Assembly (NCBI GenBank): GCA_029564595.1
Contig: JAKQPS010000157.1
Coordinates: forward strand, 5,985 to 69,984
Length of the DNA stretch: 64,000 nt
Source: a bacterium
GTDB lineage: Bacteria > UBP15 > UBA6099
Direction of reading: 5' to 3'
Under the pieces are notes generated by a model. That model was given only the letters and a program-made list of their open reading frames with translations, made no database searches and had not been told where the DNA came from. A program made the translations under genes and the position numbers. Each line of letters begins with the position of its first letter. The stretch's first letter is position 1. Shown here piece by piece: positions 32,472 to 41,174 of the stretch.

Positions 32472-35062
32472 ACGCCACTCCTATGTATCAGCAGTACGCC
32501 GCCATCAAGGAGCGCCACCGGGACGCTATCTTGATGTACCGGCTGGGCGATTTCTACGAGATGTTCGGCGAGGACGCGAAAACCGCCGCCGCCGAACTGG
32601 AAATAGTGCTGACTGCGCGCGAGTTCGGCAAGGGCGTCAAACTGCCCATGTGCGGCGTGCCCCATCACGCCGCCGACGGCTACGTGGCAAAACTCATCCA
32701 GCGCGGACACAAGGTCGCCATCGCGGATCAGACAGAGGACGCGGTCGCCGGAAAACTTGTCAACCGGGAAGTCGTCAGGGTGGTCACGCCCGGAACGTAT
32801 CTCGATCTGGACAGGCTGGACTCATCGCGAAACAACTACATACTTTCAGTGGCGGACGCCGGCGACAGGTTCGGGCTGGGGATACTCGACGTTTCGACCG
32901 GGGAGTTCAAGGCGGGCGAGATATCGAGGTCGGCGGACGATTCGTCTCTGGTCAGGGAGATCGAGCGGCTGTCGCCCGGCGAATGCGTCGTGGCGATGCG
33001 CGATTCCGGGGCGGACGCCGCCGGCAGGATATCGGCCCGTTTCCCCGACGTGAAAGTCACCGAGCTTGACCTGATGTTCGACGCGTCGTACCACCGGGAC
33101 AGGCTGTGTGCGCATTTCGGAGTGAAGACGCTGCTCGGATTCGGCATTGAGGAGTTCCCTGCGGCGATAATGGCCGCCGGGCAGCTTCTGGACTATGTCA
33201 GGGACAACCTGCGCGCCGACCCCAAGCACGTGATGTCCGTTTCGCTCTACAGTCCCCGCGACGGGATGTATCTGGACGCGGCGACGCGGCGCAACCTCGA
33301 ACTGACGGAAACCATGCGCGAGAAGGAAAAGAAGGGGAGCCTGCTGTGGGCGCTTGACAGGACTCTCACGCCGATGGGAAAGAGGCTGATACGCAACTGG
33401 CTCGAACAGCCTCTCAACGACCCGGCGGAGATAAACCTGAGGCTGGACGCCGTCGGCGAGCTTCTGGAAAACAGGACGGCGCGGGAGGGGGCAAGGGAAT
33501 GCCTTTCGGAGGTAAGGGACATCGAGAGGCTTTGCAGCCGGATCGCCACCATGCTCATCACGCCCAAGGAGACGCTGGCCGTGCGCGACTCACTAGCGGC
33601 GCTGCCCGCGCTCGCGGCCCTCGCCTCCGCTTTTAAGTGCGACATGCTGGAGTCCCTGCGCGCCGACATGGACACGCTGGATGACGCGCGCGCCGACCTT
33701 GCCGCCGCCGTCTCTGACGACGCTCCGAGGTCCGCCCGCGAGGGCGGCATAATCCGTGACGGCTTTGATGCCCGCGTGGACGATCTGCGCGCTCTGAAAA
33801 AAGGCGGTCGCAAATGGATTGCCGACCTCGAAGAGAAGGAACGCAGGGAAACAGGCGTCAAATCCCTCAAAATCGGCTACAACAAAGTGTTCGGCTATTA
33901 CATCGAGGTGACTAAAGCCAATCTGGCAAACGTCCCTGATAGATACATACGCAAACAGACCACTTCCAACGCGGAGCGGTTCTACACCGAGGAACTGAAA
34001 GAGAAAGAGTTCGCGATACTCGGAGCGGAGAGCAGGCTCGAAGAGCTTGAGTATCAGTTGTTCTGCGGGATAAGGGACAATCTGGCGGGGCACATCGGAA
34101 GGATGCTGAAGACGTCGCGGGCGGTGGCGGCGCTGGACGCGTTGCAGTCGCTGGCGCAGGCGGCGGAGGAAAACAGGTACTGCCGCCCGCAGGTCAGCGC
34201 GTCGGAAACGATAAAGATAGAAGAAGGCCGGCACCCGTCGCTGGACCTGACGATGCCCGCGCGCACATTCATCCCCAACGACACGCTGCTCAATTGCTCG
34301 AAGAGCCAGATACATATCATCACCGGGCCGAACATGTCGGGAAAATCGACTTACATGAGGCAGGTGGCGCTGATAACGCTGATGGCGCAGATGGGCAGCT
34401 TTGTGCCGTGCCGCGCGGCGGAGATAGGCGTGGTGGACAGGATATTCACGAGGGTCGGAGCGGTCGACGACATCACCCTTGGCCTCAGCACGTTCATGGT
34501 GGAGATGGTAGAGACTGCGACGATTCTGACTAACGCGACAAAGAAAAGCCTAGTGCTGCTCGACGAGGTCGGCAGAGGCACGAGCGCCGCAGACGGCATA
34601 AGCATCGCATGGGCCGTCTCCGAATACATACACGAGAGGATTGGCGCGAGAACTCTATTCGCAACACATTTCAACCACCTGACGCGCATGGCCGACTTGT
34701 TCGAGAGGATAGAAAATTTTCACGTCTCCGCAGTTGAGCGTGGCAGGGAGATTCTATTCACGCACAAGGTGCGCCCCGGAGGCACGGACAGGAGTTTCGG
34801 AGTCGAGGTGGCTAGACTCGCGGGCATACCGGCCTCAGTTATCCGCCGCGCGTCGGAAATTCTTGCTTCTCAGGAAGCGGAGTCGGACATCGAAGTCCCT
34901 GAGGCCCGGACGGCGCAACTAGCGCTCATTCCCGACCAGCCTCCGAGCCGCATCGAGGAAATGCTCCGCGCGGCCGACCCGGAAGAGTTGACGCCCCGCA
35001 AGGCGCTTGATCTAGTGTTCAGGATGAAAGATATTCTCGAGGAAAACGACAGGTCGCGGTGA
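32468..35062 (+). CDS. mutS: DNA mismatch repair protein MutS
   Basis: 864 residues, full length. The mismatch-binding domain contains the Phe-x-Glu wedge in RLGDFYEMFGEDA. Connector, lever and clamp regions follow. The ATPase has Walker A GPNMSGKSTYMRQVALI, RVGAVDDITLGLSTFMVEM, Walker B LVLLDEVGRGTSAADG and the switch ATHFNHLTRM. It recognises mispaired DNA. Its place after miaB in one operon is seen in many bacteria. mutL is not in the window. gmhB follows after 28 bases. Confidence 0.97.
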   Translation: MNATPMYQQYAAIKERHRDAILMYRLGDFYEMFGEDAKTAAAELEIVLTAREFGKGVKLPMCGVPHHAADGYVAKLIQRGHKVAIADQTEDAVAGKLVNREVVRVVTPGTYLDLDRLDSSRNNYILSVADAGDRFGLGILDVSTGEFKAGEISRSADDSSLVREIERLSPGECVVAMRDSGADAAGRISARFPDVKVTELDLMFDASYHRDRLCAHFGVKTLLGFGIEEFPAAIMAAGQLLDYVRDNLRADPKHVMSVSLYSPRDGMYLDAATRRNLELTETMREKEKKGSLLWALDRTLTPMGKRLIRNWLEQPLNDPAEINLRLDAVGELLENRTAREGARECLSEVRDIERLCSRIATMLITPKETLAVRDSLAALPALAALASAFKCDMLESLRADMDTLDDARADLAAAVSDDAPRSAREGGIIRDGFDARVDDLRALKKGGRKWIADLEEKERRETGVKSLKIGYNKVFGYYIEVTKANLANVPDRYIRKQTTSNAERFYTEELKEKEFAILGAESRLEELEYQLFCGIRDNLAGHIGRMLKTSRAVAALDALQSLAQAAEENRYCRPQVSASETIKIEEGRHPSLDLTMPARTFIPNDTLLNCSKSQIHIITGPNMSGKSTYMRQVALITLMAQMGSFVPCRAAEIGVVDRIFTRVGAVDDITLGLSTFMVEMVETATILTNATKKSLVLLDEVGRGTSAADGISIAWAVSEYIHERIGARTLFATHFNHLTRMADLFERIENFHVSAVERGREILFTHKVRPGGTDRSFGVEVARLAGIPASVIRRASEILASQEAESDIEVPEARTAQLALIPDQPPSRIEEMLRAADPEELTPRKALDLVFRMKDILEENDRSR

Positions 35063-35090
35063 AAACGCGGCGGCTGCCGGGAGGCGCGCG

Positions 35091-35681
35091 ATGAGCGGAA
35101 TACCCGCTGTTTTCATAGACAGGGACGGCACTCTGAGCGAGGAGATCGGCTACGTGAACCATGTCAGCCGGTTCAAGCTGCTCGAAAAGTCGGCTGCGGC
35201 GATAAAAAAGTTGAACGAAGCTAACATGCCCGCTGTTCTGGTGACCAATCAGGCGGGCGTCGCGCGCGGCTATTTCCCCGAAAGGCTCATAGCGGATGTC
35301 CACGCGCGCATGAACGAGCTTCTGGCTGCGGGTGGCGCGAAACTGGACGGGATTTACTATTGTCCCCATCATCCGACCGCCGGAGAGCCGCCTTACAGGA
35401 TGGACTGCGACTGCAGGAAGCCTAAGACGGGACTGATAGACCGGGCGGCGTCGGAAATGGGACTGGACGTTGCCCGTTCGTACATGATTGGCGATAAGCT
35501 CAGCGATGTGGCGCTGGCGAAGCGCGCGGGCTGCGCCGCTGGCATACTCGTCCTGACAGGATACGGCAGAGGCGATTGGGAGTTCAACAGGGAACGCGAA
35601 GGCGTAGAACCCGATTTTATCGCAGAAGACCTGTTAGAGGCTGTCGACTGGCTGTTGAAAGACCTCGCGTCGCGAGCTTGA
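35091..35681 (+). CDS. gmhB: D-glycero-D-manno-heptose 1,7-bisphosphate 7-phosphatase (HAD)
   Basis: 196 residues. VFIDRDGTLSEEIGYV is the HAD motif I with the nucleophile Asp and general acid Asp. LVTNQAGVARGYF is motif II, and CDCRKPKTG plus MIGDKLSDVALAKRAGC are motifs III and IV. The zinc-binding set CPHHPxxG...CDCRKP typical of GmhB is present (Cys, His, Cys, Cys). It makes ADP-heptose precursor for LPS core, in agreement with an outer membrane. It is the last gene of the his-mutS run. Confidence 0.92.
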   Translation: MSGIPAVFIDRDGTLSEEIGYVNHVSRFKLLEKSAAAIKKLNEANMPAVLVTNQAGVARGYFPERLIADVHARMNELLAAGGAKLDGIYYCPHHPTAGEPPYRMDCDCRKPKTGLIDRAASEMGLDVARSYMIGDKLSDVALAKRAGCAAGILVLTGYGRGDWEFNREREGVEPDFIAEDLLEAVDWLLKDLASRA

Positions 35682-35717
35682 CCCTCGTTTTTTTACGATA
35701 GAGGCAATTTCCACCCA

Positions 35718-35723
35718 TATAAT
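35718..35723 (+). promoter_or_regulatory. -10 box upstream of the acyl-CoA synthetase-like gene
   Basis: TATAAT at 35718-35723 with no convincing -35 at the proper distance. It is followed by a GC-alternating stretch (35757-35772) and a 70-base leader. Confidence 0.35.
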
Positions 35724-35793
35724 AAGGAAACTGTATAAAGGGCGCTTTGAGGCGCGGCGCGCGCGCGCGTCCGGAAAACTGGAATAAGTTTTT

Positions 35794-37245
35794 ATGAATC
35801 TTGCGGATAATCTGAAAAACAGCGCGGAGCGGTTTCCCGACCGGCCTGCGGTCGTTTTTTACGACAGAGTGATAAGGTACGAGCAGCTTTACGCGGACGC
35901 GCTGAGGTTTGCGGGCGCGCTCGGCGAGATGGGCATGTCGCGCGGGGACAGAATGGCGATAGCGATTCCGAACGTTCCGGAATATCCTGTGGCTCTTTAC
36001 GGGGCCTTCGCGGCCGGGGTGGAGGTCGTCACAATCAACCCTCTGTATTCCGCCCGCGAAATCGAATATATGCTGAAGGATAGCGGGGCGAAGCTGGCGA
36101 TAATGCATCCGATGTTCGAGCCGCCCGTCAGGGAAGCCGCCGCGAACGCCGGAACTAAGTTGCTGTACAGCGACTCCATGGGCGACCCGGCCAAGCGCGA
36201 CATGAAGAAGGCGATGTCGGAGGCGGCCGCCGCGCCCGCGCCCGCGGACCTAGACCCGAACCACACGGCGGCTATCATCTACACCAACGCGTGGAGGGGA
36301 TATCCGCTTGGAGCCTGCCTCACTCATCACGGACTGATGACCAACGCCCGTTCGAGCGTTGTTACTGCGTCGGCGCATGAAGACGACGCTTTTCTCACAG
36401 TTATTCCCCTGTTCCATGCGTTCGCCTGCACCACATGTCTGCATCTGCCTTTTCTCGCGGGAGCAAAGACTGTTCTTCATGAGATGTTTTCAGAGGATCG
36501 CGTGATGGCGGATCTCAAAAAAGAGAAGATAAGCGTTTTTCCGAATGTGCCGACGATAAACAAAAGGCTGCTTGATAAATACGGCTCGGCGGGGAGCGAC
36601 CTATCGTTCGTGAGGGCGATAGTGCCCGGAGGCGCTCCTCTGACGGATGATCTGTACGGCGGGCTTGTGGAGAAACTAAACGCAAATGTATATCAGGGGT
36701 ACGGGATAACGGAATGCGGGCCGGTGACTTCGGTGAACCCGATGCGGGGCAGGGAGTTTGTGAAAGCCGGCTCCGTAGGCCCGCCGATTGAAGGCATAAC
36801 CGTGAAAGTCGTCGACGAGAACGGCGAGGCGCTCCTGACGGGCGAGACGGGCGAGCTTTGCGTCCGGGGCGGCAACGTCATGCGCGAATATCTCGGAAAA
36901 CCCGAAGACACGGCAATGTTTCTAAAAGACGGTTGGCTGTTTTCAGGCGACCTAGCCCGCATAGACGAAGACGGCTATATATACATAACGGGACACAAGA
37001 AAAGGCTTGTGCTTGTCGGCGGGTTTAACGTCTATCCGCAAGAGGTGGAGGCGTTGCTCGGCGCGCATCCGGCGGTGGAAAGCTGCCGCGTCTTCGGCGT
37101 CCCGGACGATTCCCTCGGAGAGAGAGTTATGGCGGAAGCGAAACTTCGTTCCGGAGCTTCCGCTGAACCCGGCGAACTGAGAAAATTCCTCCGCTCTGCT
37201 CTTGCTCCCTATAAAGTCCCCCGCCGGGTTGATATCATAGAATAG
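35794..37245 (+). CDS. Acyl-CoA synthetase-like AMP-binding protein without catalytic lysines
   Basis: 483 residues. The fold is the adenylate-forming (ANL) type: MNLADNLKNSAERFPDRPAV, then VYQGYGITECGPVTSVNP (A5), FSGDLARIDEDGYIYITGHK (A7/A8) and LVGGFNVYPQEVEALLGAHP. Two catalytic elements are missing. The P-loop that normally reads TSGTTGxPKG reads TNAWRGYPLG at residues 164-173, so the Ser/Thr run and the lysine are gone. The chain ends at PYKVPRRVDIIE, about 15-20 residues before the usual PKTxTGKxxR that carries the A10 lysine needed to form the adenylate. No frame after the stop restores it. It may be an inactive or repurposed member. Confidence 0.8.
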   Translation: MNLADNLKNSAERFPDRPAVVFYDRVIRYEQLYADALRFAGALGEMGMSRGDRMAIAIPNVPEYPVALYGAFAAGVEVVTINPLYSAREIEYMLKDSGAKLAIMHPMFEPPVREAAANAGTKLLYSDSMGDPAKRDMKKAMSEAAAAPAPADLDPNHTAAIIYTNAWRGYPLGACLTHHGLMTNARSSVVTASAHEDDAFLTVIPLFHAFACTTCLHLPFLAGAKTVLHEMFSEDRVMADLKKEKISVFPNVPTINKRLLDKYGSAGSDLSFVRAIVPGGAPLTDDLYGGLVEKLNANVYQGYGITECGPVTSVNPMRGREFVKAGSVGPPIEGITVKVVDENGEALLTGETGELCVRGGNVMREYLGKPEDTAMFLKDGWLFSGDLARIDEDGYIYITGHKKRLVLVGGFNVYPQEVEALLGAHPAVESCRVFGVPDDSLGERVMAEAKLRSGASAEPGELRKFLRSALAPYKVPRRVDIIE

Positions 37246-37337
37246 TTCCGTAGAGCGCAAGTAATCGTAGAGCCACAACCATTTGCTCTTGGCTTCCTCG
37301 TTTTTCTATGATTGAAAAACGTAGAAATGAACTGTGT

Positions 37338-37367
37338 TTGACAGCGTTTTGGACGCGGGTGTATACT
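37338..37367 (+). promoter_or_regulatory. Promoter of the cysteine-rich pseudopilin gene
   Basis: TTGACA at 37338-37343, 18-base spacer, TATACT at 37362-37367. The leader to ATG 37520 would be about 145 bases. Confidence 0.6.
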
Positions 37368-37519
37368 TTAATTGACACGAAACAAAAATTTTGAGGCTGA
37401 AATAGGCAACTTCCCGGAAAGGCAAAATGTTTGACTCTTGCCGCGACGGGGAATATCATAGTAAGCGAAAGGGCTTTTTTATTGCGCGCCTGAAACATAA
37501 TAATATTCAGGGAGAAAAA

Positions 37520-38404
37520 ATGCGAAACAAGCGACGCCGGGAAAAAGGATTCACCTTGGCGGAAGTTCTGGTTGTTTTGTGCATAATGATAATATTACTC
37601 GGAATGATGACGCCATCGTATTATCAGTATCAGGCGTCGAGACGGGTCAGAAGCGCTATTAGCGCGACGCTTGTTCTTAAGACGGCTCTTAACGACACGG
37701 CCAATTCTTGCAAGGGATTTCCCAGAAGATCTTTGACAGGCACGGACAACGCTTCACTTATGGAGTTTCTTTCCATAGTCGACCAGACCGAATGTGGAAG
37801 AACAACCGACATCAACGATTCCACAATATTGGTTTTCCCCAAAAACGATAATTGTTCCCATACCGCCATATCCCAGACTACTATGCCGTCGCATCCGTAT
37901 TCGGCGAATTTCAAAGCTTCCGGGTTATGCTCTTCAGTGTGCGAAAGGTCTGACGATGGGTGTTCAGGCAAAGCCGGGGTTGGTTTTGGAGGCGTTTTCA
38001 TTAGAGACGACACCACATCCGACTCAAGATTTGAGGCTTGTTCCCCAGAATATTCAGGGGTTTCCGGGCCTGATTACTCCGGCAACTACAAACCCGGCTG
38101 GAACTACGCTCTGCTGGAAGGCTTTACTTTGGACAAACCCGTCGGCGTCGTCTGCTCAGTCGCGATGGGTTATAAGAGATCCGTTCTCATTATTGTCAAT
38201 ACCAGCGGGTATTACGGCGGGAAACAAGTTACGGAAGGATCGGGTATTTTTGATATGGACGGAGACGATCTTGACGAGCCGTGCCCGTGCGGTCCGTACT
38301 GCGAGGAACTGTTCGAGGCTGTGGGCGACGGGCAGAGCGGGTGCTGTTCGCCTTGTATTGCCGCGGACGGAACAGAGTATGACGGCATAGGGTACAAGTT
38401 CTAA
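37520..38404 (+). CDS. Cysteine-rich type IV pilin-like/pseudopilin protein
   Basis: 294 residues. MRNKRRREKG|FTLAEVLVVL is a class III signal: a basic leader, Gly before the prepilin-peptidase cut, Phe+1 and Glu+5, then a hydrophobic helix (to about 35). The rest has about 14 further cysteines, unlike ordinary pilins, ending in CPCGPYC and CCSPC clusters. Several disulphides are likely outside the membrane. It is much longer than a major pilin (about 150), so a minor pilin, tip adhesin or secretion pseudopilin is possible. GGAGA lies six bases before the ATG. The gene stands alone with its own promoter; the upstream in-frame extension is rejected for lack of signal-peptide sense. Confidence 0.8.
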   Translation: MRNKRRREKGFTLAEVLVVLCIMIILLGMMTPSYYQYQASRRVRSAISATLVLKTALNDTANSCKGFPRRSLTGTDNASLMEFLSIVDQTECGRTTDINDSTILVFPKNDNCSHTAISQTTMPSHPYSANFKASGLCSSVCERSDDGCSGKAGVGFGGVFIRDDTTSDSRFEACSPEYSGVSGPDYSGNYKPGWNYALLEGFTLDKPVGVVCSVAMGYKRSVLIIVNTSGYYGGKQVTEGSGIFDMDGDDLDEPCPCGPYCEELFEAVGDGQSGCCSPCIAADGTEYDGIGYKF

Positions 38405-38467
38405 TTTCCCATTTTGTTTTTCTTGATTGCGATCGAAGATGCGAGGAACGTCTGCGCGCGCGACGAT

Positions 38468-39847
38468 TTATTCGCCGGCATCGAGCAACCCGTATTTTTT
38501 CATTTTATTGTAAAGGGTGACGCGGGTGACGCCGAGGCGGCGGGATGTTTTGTCGCGGCTTCCGCCAAGTTCGCGGAGCAGAGAAGAAATCATCGCGGCC
38601 TCGAACCCTTCGACGGCTTTTTTAAGAGGCATGTCGGCGGGGATGGAGGAGCGCGGGGCGCTTGCCGGAGCGCTCCGGGCTGATACCCGCGCGGGCAGAT
38701 CGGCCGCCCCGATTTTTCCTCCGCCGGACAGGATGACGGTGCGTTCTATCGCGTTTTCCAGTTCCCGCACGTTTCCCGGCCAGTCATAGACGCAAAGCAA
38801 CTCCATCGCCTCGGCGGTGATTCCGGGGTTGGGCCGGTTATTCTCCCGGCAAAACCTGTCTATGAACGCGTCCGCAAGCAGCGGTATGTCCTCTCTTCTA
38901 TCCCTCAAAGAGGGAACTGTAATCGGAACTACGTTCAGTCTGTAAAAGAGGTCTTCCCTGAATTTGCCCTCGGACACTGTTTTTTCAAGGTCTAGGTTGG
39001 TGGCGCTGATGAGGCGGATGTCCACGTTGATGCGCCGTTCGCCGCCGAGCCGGGTGAACTGCCTGTCCTGAATCACGTTCAGCAACTTCGCTTGTGTGGC
39101 CGGGGAGAGATTTCCAATTTCATCGAGGAATACTACGCCGCCGTCAGCCTGCTCGAACCTGCCTGTCTGTGCGCGGGTGGCTCCGGTGAAAGCCCCTCGC
39201 TCATGTCCGAACAGTTCGCTTTCGAGAAGAGTTTCCGGAAGCGCGGCGCAGTCCACTTTGACGAAAGGCTTGTCTCGCCTCGCGCTTTCCTTGTATATGG
39301 CGCGGGCGATGAGGTCTTTTCCGGAGCCGGTCTCTCCGTCGATGAGCACGTTGGCGTCGCTTTTCGCCACTGCCGCCGCCCTCTCGAACACCCTTCTCAT
39401 CGCGGCGCTTCTTCCGATTATCCCCTCGAATCCGTATATCTCTCTGAGCCGTCTTTTAAGCTCGACATTCTCGTCTGTTATCGCCTGTTTTCTGGCGATT
39501 CGCTCTAGGACTATCTTCATTTCTTCCATCTCGAAAGGTTTTTGAAGATAGTCTTCGGCGCCGGACTGTATGGCGGCCACCGCGTCTCTTACGTTTCCAT
39601 GCCCGGTCATGATAACTGCGGACGTCCCGGGGGAAATCTCGATTGCGCGCTTCAGAAGGTCAAGACCGTTCATTCCCGGAAGGTTTACGTCTATAACAAC
39701 GATATGAATGGATTCATCGCGCAGGATTGTAAGGGCGGCCTCGGCGTCTTCCGCGCCGATGGCGTAGTGGCCCTCGAGTTCTAGGCGCTCGCAAAGCGAC
39801 TCGCGCACGATGCGCTCGTCGTCGACTACCAGCACGGAGCGTTTCAA
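38468..39847 (-). CDS. NtrC-family sigma-54-dependent response regulator
   Basis: 459 residues. Receiver at 1-115 with VLVVDDERIV and phospho-acceptor Asp53 in VIDVNLPGMNG. AAA+ domain at about 140-375 with Walker A GETGSGKDLIARAI, the sigma-54 contact loop ERGAFTGAT and Walker B GGVVFLDEIGNLS. A Fis-type helix-turn-helix ends it (SRRLGVTRVTLYNKMKKYGL). When phosphorylated it should open sigma-54 promoters. Its start overlaps the stop of the upstream kinase gene by four bases, so they form one cognate pair. It lies opposite and 64 bases from the pseudopilin gene end, but control of that gene is only a guess. Confidence 0.94.
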   Translation of the reverse strand: MKRSVLVVDDERIVRESLCERLELEGHYAIGAEDAEAALTILRDESIHIVVIDVNLPGMNGLDLLKRAIEISPGTSAVIMTGHGNVRDAVAAIQSGAEDYLQKPFEMEEMKIVLERIARKQAITDENVELKRRLREIYGFEGIIGRSAAMRRVFERAAAVAKSDANVLIDGETGSGKDLIARAIYKESARRDKPFVKVDCAALPETLLESELFGHERGAFTGATRAQTGRFEQADGGVVFLDEIGNLSPATQAKLLNVIQDRQFTRLGGERRINVDIRLISATNLDLEKTVSEGKFREDLFYRLNVVPITVPSLRDRREDIPLLADAFIDRFCRENNRPNPGITAEAMELLCVYDWPGNVRELENAIERTVILSGGGKIGAADLPARVSARSAPASAPRSSIPADMPLKKAVEGFEAAMISSLLRELGGSRDKTSRRLGVTRVTLYNKMKKYGLLDAGE

Positions 39848-40893
39848 GCTTTGTCCTCGGTTTCCGCGCGCAACGGCAGTTCGATGCGGAACTTCGCGCC
39901 TTCGCCTTTTCTGCCGCCAGCGGTTATTTTCCCTTCGTGGTCGTCCATTATTCTTCTTGCCACATACAGACCGACGCCGGTTCCGATGCCTCTCGCTTTT
40001 TTCGAGAAGAATAGGTCGAAAACTCTCGGCAGGTCCGCCTCATCGATGCCCGCGCCCGTGTCGGAAAAAGTCATCACTGCCGCGACATCGGTTTTTTCCA
40101 GCGCTATGTTCAATTCCCCTCCGTCCGGCATGGAGTCCAGAGCGTTGATCATTATATTGATGAACACTTGCCGCATTGCGTCTTTATCGAACCGCGCCTC
40201 GATTTTCTCCAAGCCCGGCGGACAGTCTATCGATATGCGGACATTCTGTTTGACCGCCTTAGGCTCGATTAGAGTGACGGCTCCTCTGATTTCTGCGGCG
40301 AGGTCGGAGTCGGTTTTCATTGGGGACCGGGGCCGCGCCAGTTCTAGCAGGCCGTTGGTGACCATTCGTATCTGGTTTATAGCCTCGCGTATCACCCGCG
40401 TGTAGGCGTCGATTTTCGGATCGTCGCCTGCTCTTGCCGATATCAGGTCGATATAGTTTGAAATTCCGAACAGAGGATTGTTTATCTCGTGAGCCACGCT
40501 GGCGGCCATCTTTCCCGCGCTGGCAAGTTTTTCCATCTCGACCAGCCTGCCCTGCGTGCGCTCTATGAGATGCATCATATTATTGAAAGTCTCGCCGATT
40601 TCCGTCATCGGGTCGTTGCCTATTCCCGCGAGGTACACTTCGCATTTCCGGCAGTCGAGAACGTCGGCCAGCCGGCAGCACCCGCCTTCCTCGGAGAACG
40701 TTCCCATTATCTGCCAGCAACGGACGCCTTCCTTGTCTCTCAACTGGCACCCTTCGGGTCGGGGGCAGTCGATCATCATCCAGCATGTTTTCACGCCGGG
40801 GTTGTCGAACCGGACTTCGGTTCCGCCCGCGAACGCGCGACGCATCAGCGTCACCAGCGTTTCGTTGACCTCGGCGAGTTTTTTCGGTTCCAT
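39844..40893 (-). CDS. Soluble histidine kinase with an N-terminal two-CW cysteine domain
   Basis: 349 residues, no membrane segment. The sensor part has eight or more cysteines in a two-CW-like layout: CWMMIDC (37-43), Cys49, RCWQIMGT (Cys59-Trp60), CC at 72-73 and CRKC at 81-84. Such an arrangement would bind a metal or iron-sulphur cluster; this is inference. A short coil with HLIERTQGRLVEMEKLASAG leads to the HisKA helix ASVAHEINNPLFGISNYIDL with His135, and then the ATPase (NIMINALDSMPDGGELNIAL, GTGVGLYVARRIMDDHEGKI). It phosphorylates the NtrC-type regulator encoded immediately after it. Confidence 0.88.
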   Translation of the reverse strand: MEPKKLAEVNETLVTLMRRAFAGGTEVRFDNPGVKTCWMMIDCPRPEGCQLRDKEGVRCWQIMGTFSEEGGCCRLADVLDCRKCEVYLAGIGNDPMTEIGETFNNMMHLIERTQGRLVEMEKLASAGKMAASVAHEINNPLFGISNYIDLISARAGDDPKIDAYTRVIREAINQIRMVTNGLLELARPRSPMKTDSDLAAEIRGAVTLIEPKAVKQNVRISIDCPPGLEKIEARFDKDAMRQVFINIMINALDSMPDGGELNIALEKTDVAAVMTFSDTGAGIDEADLPRVFDLFFSKKARGIGTGVGLYVARRIMDDHEGKITAGGRKGEGAKFRIELPLRAETEDKA

Positions 40894-41174
40894 TTTTCCC
40901 TATGCGTTCCGCCGCGCAGTTCGTTTCAGCGCGTGGTTGCCTTCCTAATAAAAGCCATTGATTCGTTGATTTTGCATAATAAGGTGAAAGCTCTTTGTTG
41001 TCAAGAAAGAGGTCTTTCGGCCTAGATTTCTATGGTAAATCAAAAAAATGTAAAATTTTATTAACATAATGATAATATATTTTATTATAAAATATTATTG
41101 CCGCAACAGGATCCTAAAAAATGTTTTTTTTGTGTCATGTTTTATGAAACCCACTGAACGGGTAAAAGCTAAAC
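40894..41174. other. AT-rich divergent promoter region with a near-perfect palindrome
   Basis: 281 bases between the kinase (minus) and the CheX-like gene (plus). From 41030 to 41130 it is very AT-rich. The 19-base sequence at 41077-41095 (ATATTTTAT, T, ATAAAATAT) is a perfect inverted repeat around one base, a possible operator. No strong -35/-10 pair is obvious; sigma-54-type GG-N10-GC was not found by eye. Confidence 0.45.

Noticed and set aside
35650-35697. Terminator after gmhB
   Set aside because: CTCGCGTCGCGAG allows only a short stem with a tiny loop, and the T-run is 11 bases away.
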